A stretch of DNA of 17,075 nucleotides from CAZJYT01 sp964550325 (lineage in GTDB: Bacteria; Patescibacteriota; Minisyncoccia; Minisyncoccales; CAZJYT01), in contig CAZJYT010000018.1 of assembly GCA_964550325.1 (NCBI GenBank), forward strand, positions 1-17,075, given 5' to 3'. Below, one piece after another: positions 13,634-17,075 of this stretch. The notes under the pieces are model-generated. The model had not been told where the DNA came from. It was given only the letters and a program-made list of their open reading frames with translations, and ran no database searches. Each line of letters opens with the position of its first letter. Position 1 is the first letter of the stretch. A program made the position numbers and the translations under genes.

Positions 13634-14707
13634 ATGAGTGAAGCAAAAATTGTCCAATTTTTGAATTATACTTTATTTGAGTTCATTAAAGAATATTTAT
13701 TAGCAATAATAATTTTTATCTCTGTTTTTTTGAGCTGTAGGATTGCCAGATATTTAATTACTAAAAAGATTAAAATAGTGGTTGATCATATAAGAATAGA
13801 ATTGGGAAATTTATTAATTGAAATCTTTCAATCAATTGGGTGGTTTTTTTATTTTATCTTTTCCTTATGGGCATCCCTTCTAGTAGTAACCTTGCCTCAA
13901 ATTATTAAAAAATTAGTTTTCTATCTTTTATTAGTTACAATTGTTTATTATATTACCAAAGGAATTAAAAGGATAATTGAATTTTATATCCTTAAATTTA
14001 AAGAAGAAAAAAAGATAGATGCCACCTTAGCTCTTCTCTTAAATCAAATAAGCACTGTCATACTGTGGGTAATATCCATATTGATTATCTTAGAAAATTT
14101 AGGGATAAATATCTCTGCTTTAATTGCTGGATTAGGGATAGGCGGTATAGCTATTGCTATTGCCCTTCAGAATATTTTAGGTGATATTTTTGCTTACTTT
14201 TCTATTCATTTTGATAAGCCCTTTGAGATCGGAGATTTTATTAGAATTGATGATGATGTGGGAGAGATCAAAAGAATTGGAATAAGGTCTACCAGAATAA
14301 AGAGTCTTTCAGGAGAAGAATTAGTTGTGGCTAACAAGGAATTAACCGGAAAGAGAATTCGTAATTATAAAAAAATGAAAGAAAGAAGAATTGTCTTTGC
14401 CTTTGGCGTAGTTTATGAGACTCCTCCTGAAAAATTAAAAAAAATCCCTCAAATAGTAAGGGAAATTTTCAGCTCCTTAGAGATGGCGAGATTAGATAGG
14501 GTGCATTTCAAGAGTTTGGGGGATTTTAGTTTAGTCTTTGAGGTTGCTTATTATGTATTGACTTCTAATTACTTGCAATATATGAACCTTCAGCAAAAAA
14601 TAAATCTTAATTTGATAGAAAGATTTAAAGAAGAAAAAATTGAATTTGCCTATCCTTCCCAGACAATTTTTTTAAAAGATTTCTTCAAAGAGAGAAAAAC
14701 TAATTAA
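13634..14707 (+). CDS. MscS-family mechanosensitive channel
   Basis: Small-conductance mechanosensitive channel homologue that releases solutes upon hypo-osmotic shock. Five predicted membrane helices: about residues 15-37, 66-87, 93-110, 136-156, and the pore-lining helix at about 161-192 with the glycine/alanine pattern IAGLGIGGIAIAIALQNILGD. The beta domain follows with DKPFEIGDFIRIDDDVGEI and the C-terminal alpha/beta domain to residue 357. The five-helix layout and 357-residue length are closer to YnaI-type or medium MscS homologues than to the three-helix E. coli MscS (286 residues). Its stop codon overlaps the rpsP stop from the other strand. Confidence 0.92.
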   Translation: MSEAKIVQFLNYTLFEFIKEYLLAIIIFISVFLSCRIARYLITKKIKIVVDHIRIELGNLLIEIFQSIGWFFYFIFSLWASLLVVTLPQIIKKLVFYLLLVTIVYYITKGIKRIIEFYILKFKEEKKIDATLALLLNQISTVILWVISILIILENLGINISALIAGLGIGGIAIAIALQNILGDIFAYFSIHFDKPFEIGDFIRIDDDVGEIKRIGIRSTRIKSLSGEELVVANKELTGKRIRNYKKMKERRIVFAFGVVYETPPEKLKKIPQIVREIFSSLEMARLDRVHFKSLGDFSLVFEVAYYVLTSNYLQYMNLQQKINLNLIERFKEEKIEFAYPSQTIFLKDFFKERKTN

Positions 14708-15048
14708 TCATTCTTAGGAGCTTCTTGTGAGTTGTCAGAAGAAGGCTTTGTTTCTTTTGCTTTTTCTTCTTCCTTTTTTTTCTTTACTTTGTGTTTTGGA
14801 ATTTTCTTTCCTTGAATTATTTTTTCAGAAACTAACAAATTAAAAACAGTAGCAGATGGCTTTGCCCCTACCGAAAGCCAGTATTTTATTCTTTCCTTTT
14901 TTAATTTTTTTTCCTTCAGGAGAGGATTTAAGAAACCTACTTCCTCAATAAACATTTTACTTGAAGAGGATCTTCTTTTTTCAGTTACTACAATTTTAAA
15001 AGAAGGCTGATTTTTCTTTCCTATTCTTAATAATCTAATTACTAACAT
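14704..15048 (-). CDS. rpsP: 30S ribosomal protein bS16
   Basis: Small-subunit ribosomal protein. The N-terminus MLVIRLLRIGKKNQPSFKIV and the following VTEKRRSSSSKMFIEEVGFLNP are characteristic of S16, as is the later ERIKYWLSVGAKPS segment. The core ends near residue 80; an additional lysine/glutamate-rich tail of about 35 residues brings it to 114, longer than the usual 80-90. It is the last gene of the leftward operon, 7 bp after rnc. Its stop TAA shares TTAA (14704-14707) with the mscS stop, leaving no room for a terminator between the convergent genes. Confidence 0.95.
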   Translation of the reverse strand: MLVIRLLRIGKKNQPSFKIVVTEKRRSSSSKMFIEEVGFLNPLLKEKKLKKERIKYWLSVGAKPSATVFNLLVSEKIIQGKKIPKHKVKKKKEEEKAKETKPSSDNSQEAPKND

Positions 15049-15055
15049 AAATTTT

Positions 15056-15760
15056 TTAATTAAAATTTTTGATCCAACCTTTTCGTTCTAAAGCATCTTT
15101 TGCTGCTTTTATTTCTCCTTCTTGTTTTGAAGAACCTTCCCCTTTCCCAATTAATTTATTTTCTAAAAATACTCCTACCGTAAAATGTTTACAATGATCT
15201 GGGCCCCATTCATTTAGGACCTTATAAATAGGAGTGATATTAATTTTTTCTTGAATTAGCTCCTGAAGCTGGGATTTAGCGTTTTTATAAAGATTATTTT
15301 TAATAATTTCTGGCAATTTTACCATTAAATTCTTTTTAATAAAACTTTTTACTTTTTGATATCCTTGATCAAGATAAAGTGCTCCTATAAAAGCTTCAAA
15401 GGTGTTAGCCAAAATAGATACTTTTCCTTTTCCGGTTTCTTTTGCTTCTCCTCGAGAGAGTAATAAAAAATCACTGAAATTGAGTTCCCTTGCTATTTCA
15501 GCTAAAAATTCAGAATTTACTAGAGCTGCTCGCCACCAACTGAGTTCTCCCTCTTTTCTTTTTGGATAATTTTTAAATAGATATTCTGTAACTACTAATT
15601 CTAAGACCGCATCTCCCAAAAATTCCAGTCTTTCGTTATGCTCTACTATAAAATCTGGATGTTCATTTAGATAAGAACGGTGGGTGAAGGCTTGAATTAA
15701 TAAATTTTTATTTTTAAATTTTAAATTAAGCTTTTTTTCAAGCAATCCAAAATCTTTCAT
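15056..15760 (-). CDS. rnc: Ribonuclease III
   Basis: Double-strand-specific endoribonuclease that processes rRNA precursors and structured RNAs. The signature HNERLEFLGD (residues 41-50) supplies E43, E46 and D50; the second metal-binding group is A-N119-T-F-E122-A, with E122 equivalent to E. coli E117. The residue matching E. coli D114 is asparagine (N119). A C-terminal dsRNA-binding domain spans about residues 160-230 (KSQLQELIQEK... and the GEGSSKQEGEIKAAKDAL helix). Length 234 is standard. It lies 11 bp after nusB. The GC-rich hairpin elements elsewhere in this window are the sort of long stem this enzyme could cut if they are transcribed (inference). Confidence 0.96.
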   Translation of the reverse strand: MKDFGLLEKKLNLKFKNKNLLIQAFTHRSYLNEHPDFIVEHNERLEFLGDAVLELVVTEYLFKNYPKRKEGELSWWRAALVNSEFLAEIARELNFSDFLLLSRGEAKETGKGKVSILANTFEAFIGALYLDQGYQKVKSFIKKNLMVKLPEIIKNNLYKNAKSQLQELIQEKINITPIYKVLNEWGPDHCKHFTVGVFLENKLIGKGEGSSKQEGEIKAAKDALERKGWIKNFN

Positions 15761-15771
15761 AAATTATTTTT

Positions 15772-16203
15772 TTATTTTCTATTTTTTTCTATCATATTCC
15801 GATAGACCTTACCTAATACTCCATTAACAAATTTTCCAGAGTTTTCTCCTCCAAAACTTTTAGCTAATTCTATGGCTTCATTAATAGCTACCTTAGGGGG
15901 AACCTCTTTTTTATTTTGGTATAAAAGCTCTACTAATCCTATTCTTAAGACATTTCTGTCAATTATGCTTATTCTCTCTAGAGGCCATTTAGAGGCAGTA
16001 TTTTTAATAATCTCATCAATCTTATTTAAATAAGAAACTACTAGCTTAGCTAATTGATAAATAAATTTTTTATCAACCATCTCCAATTTAGATTCTTCAA
16101 TATTTCTCTCTAGAATTCTCTTTAGATCTGTTTTCCTTTCCCTACAGTCCCATTCATATAAACTCTGAAGTAAGATTTTTCTTGATAAGTGACGGCTTGG
16201 CAT
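15772..16203 (-). CDS. nusB: Transcription antitermination factor NusB
   Basis: All-helical RNA-binding protein that, with NusE (S10), prevents premature termination of rRNA operons. The N-terminal SRKILLQSLYEWD, the central WPLERISIIDRNVLRIGLVELLY and the C-terminal VAINEAIELAKSFGGENSGKFVNGVLGKV segments are close to the family consensus. Length 143 is typical. It is read leftward between rpmF and rnc, a functionally matched pairing since both NusB and RNase III act on rRNA transcripts. Confidence 0.95.
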   Translation of the reverse strand: MPSRHLSRKILLQSLYEWDCRERKTDLKRILERNIEESKLEMVDKKFIYQLAKLVVSYLNKIDEIIKNTASKWPLERISIIDRNVLRIGLVELLYQNKKEVPPKVAINEAIELAKSFGGENSGKFVNGVLGKVYRNMIEKNRK

Positions 16204-16249
16204 AAAATTGATTTTTCAAAGTTCTTTAACTTGTTACCAAAGTTTCCTT

Positions 16250-16474
16250 CTATTTCTTCGTTTCTTTTTTTCTCTTTTTCTCTTTTTTACTCATTTTTTT
16301 TAAGACATCAATTACCTCTTGCTCTTTATAATATCCACAATAAGGACAAACATAATGAGATAAGATTAGTTTTCCACATTTTTGACATTTTACCAAATGA
16401 GGAAACCTTAAAAAAATATGCATTCTCCTTTTATTTCTTTTTGATTTTGTCTGTCTTTTTTTAGGAACGGGCAT
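16250..16474 (-). CDS. rpmF: 50S ribosomal protein bL32
   Basis: Large-subunit ribosomal protein of 74 residues. It begins MPVPKKRQTKSKRNKRR, the classic L32 start, and carries a zinc ribbon C30-x2-C33 ... C43-x2-C46 with the HYVCPYCGYY segment. A lysine-rich tail follows. The frame stays open upstream to 16645 through the tRNA-Gly gene, but the L32 consensus fixes the start at the ATG 16472-16474. There is no Shine-Dalgarno sequence ahead of it. It follows tRNA-Gly by 42 bp. Confidence 0.95.
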   Translation of the reverse strand: MPVPKKRQTKSKRNKRRMHIFLRFPHLVKCQKCGKLILSHYVCPYCGYYKEQEVIDVLKKMSKKEKKRKKETKK

Positions 16475-16516
16475 AGATAAGAAATATAAGATTAACACAA
16501 AATAAAAAAAATTTTG

Positions 16517-16587
16517 AGCGAGAGAGGGGAATCGAACCCCCGACTGTTCCTTGGCAAGGAACGGTTTTACCACTAAACTACTCTCGC
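16517..16587 (-). tRNA. tRNA-Gly (anticodon GCC)
   Basis: Read on the minus strand: acceptor GCGAGAG/CTCTCGC, D-arm with GTTT/AAAC, anticodon stem GTTCC/GGAAC around loop TTGCCAA, T-arm GGGGG-TTCGATT-CCCCT and discriminator T (U73, usual for bacterial tRNA-Gly). The 3' CCA is not encoded. Confidence 0.93.
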
Positions 16588-16600
16588 TCAAATATCTAGA

Positions 16601-16672
16601 TGCCGGGGCCCGGAATTGAACCGGGACCAAATGTTTTTCAGACATTTGTGCAGACCACTACACCACCCCGGC
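16601..16672 (-). tRNA. tRNA-Phe (anticodon GAA)
   Basis: Read on the minus strand: acceptor GCCGGGG/CCCCGGC, D-arm GTGT/GCAC, anticodon stem AATGT/ACATT around loop CTGAAAA, T-arm CCCGG-TTCAATT-CCGGG and discriminator A. The 3' CCA is not encoded. It is probably the first gene of the leftward operon. Confidence 0.92.
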
Positions 16673-17075
16673 AAAATTGACCAAAATTTAAATTTTTATA
16701 TATATTATCAAATTTAATTCATAAATCAAGTTAACGAGCTGAACGAGAAAAAATTTCAGCTTTTCAGATAGAATTTCTAAAATTTGTTGGTTTGCTAAAT
16801 ATATAATTACCTTAATCAATAAATTCTGCAGGTTTTATTGAGTATACTTGATAAAAATTACAATGTTGAGTTAGAGAGTTAAACAATACCTATACTTACT
16901 TTTTTCTACTTTTATTTTTTCTAAATTTTCTTTTAATTGCTTTAATTTTCCTAATCGAATCAATTGCTTAAGAGGAGTAAACTAATTTTTATAAAATTTT
17001 ATAGTGTGGTTATACACTCTGCTCGAACTTATTTTATCAAAAATTCTTAAGAAAGAGAAGGTTTGCCGCGCCTTC
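16673..17075. other. AT-rich non-coding tail
   Basis: Stretch of 403 bases to the window end with no convincing gene. It holds the predicted promoter of the leftward operon (16702-16729), an imperfect palindrome TTGAGTATACTTGA at 16838-16851 whose AGTATACT centre is perfect, and a small hairpin AGTGT/ACACT near 17004-17018. A gene may begin or end just beyond the right edge. Confidence 0.7.
16702..16729 (-). promoter_or_regulatory. Predicted promoter for the tRNA-rpmF-nusB-rnc-rpsP operon
   Basis: On the minus strand TTGATT (16724-16729), 16-bp spacer, TAATAT (16702-16707), about 30 bases before tRNA-Phe. Each hexamer matches consensus at four positions; in such AT-rich sequence this is suggestive only. 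Confidence 0.4.

Noticed and set aside
16189..16464. 91-codon open frame on the + strand
   Set aside because: It is antisense to rpmF and composed mostly of F, S and L from the AT-rich complement of a lysine-rich gene.
16475..16645. N-terminal extension of rpmF
   Set aside because: The extension would be translated through the tRNA-Gly gene; the L32 consensus begins at MPVPKKR.
16871..16963. 30-codon lysine-rich minus-strand frame with TTG start
   Set aside because: Too short, no ATG, no recognisable family; could be a gene remnant but not supportable.

Overview
The window is AT-rich and uses TGA as a stop codon (mrdA, atpF and atpA all end in TGA), so it follows the standard bacterial code. 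Gene content, short intergenic spaces, the lysine-rich proteins and the rpsP-rnc-nusB-rpmF-tRNA cluster suggest a small-genome bacterium of the Candidate Phyla Radiation (Patescibacteria), most likely Parcubacteria-like. That placement is inference from style and not from a marker tree. It is probably a metagenome scaffold: there is a 100-N gap at 10879-10978.

Layout. 1-1881 (+) encodes a PBP2-type cell-wall transpeptidase. 1908-2131 is a GC-rich intergenic repeat element (copy 1). 2134-9597 (+) is one tightly packed gene run: a class I methyltransferase, an AtpZ/AtpI-like protein, F-type ATP synthase a, c, b, alpha, gamma, beta, epsilon, then tyrosyl-tRNA synthetase. 9682-10737 (+) holds a small membrane protein and the rRNA methyltransferase RsmE. 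10738-11130 is a non-coding region with a 12-bp iteron-like repeat array broken by the gap. 11131-12396 (+) holds a phasin-like coiled-coil protein and a UMPH-1-type HAD nucleotidase. 12403-12629 is copy 2 of the repeat element. 12703-14707 (+) holds a CorA-like channel and an MscS-family channel. 14704-16672 (-) is a translation/RNA-processing operon read from the right: tRNA-Phe, tRNA-Gly, rpmF, nusB, rnc, rpsP. The last 400 bases are non-coding apart from a probable promoter.

Most notable points. (1) The two copies of the repeat element lie exactly 10,500 bp apart. Each has a core between perfect 23-bp inverted repeats. The cores share an orientation, but the flanking arms match only in the opposite orientation, so the core is flipped relative to its surroundings. 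This looks like an invertible segment or a MITE-like element inserted both ways round. The core also folds into a three-way-junction RNA-like structure. (2) The ATP synthase operon has no delta (atpH) gene, its alpha subunit lacks the N-terminal delta-binding helix, and its b subunit is short at the C-terminus where delta normally binds. Epsilon is reduced to its beta-sandwich, the beta DELSEED motif has lost acidic residues, and the gamma DRGL(A/C)GG motif is degenerate. Catalytic and proton-path residues are all retained, so this looks like a working rotary motor with an altered stator and no epsilon inhibition. (3) The last 55 bases before the N gap equal the first 55 after it, which points to an assembly-graph artefact over a tandem array of unknown copy number.
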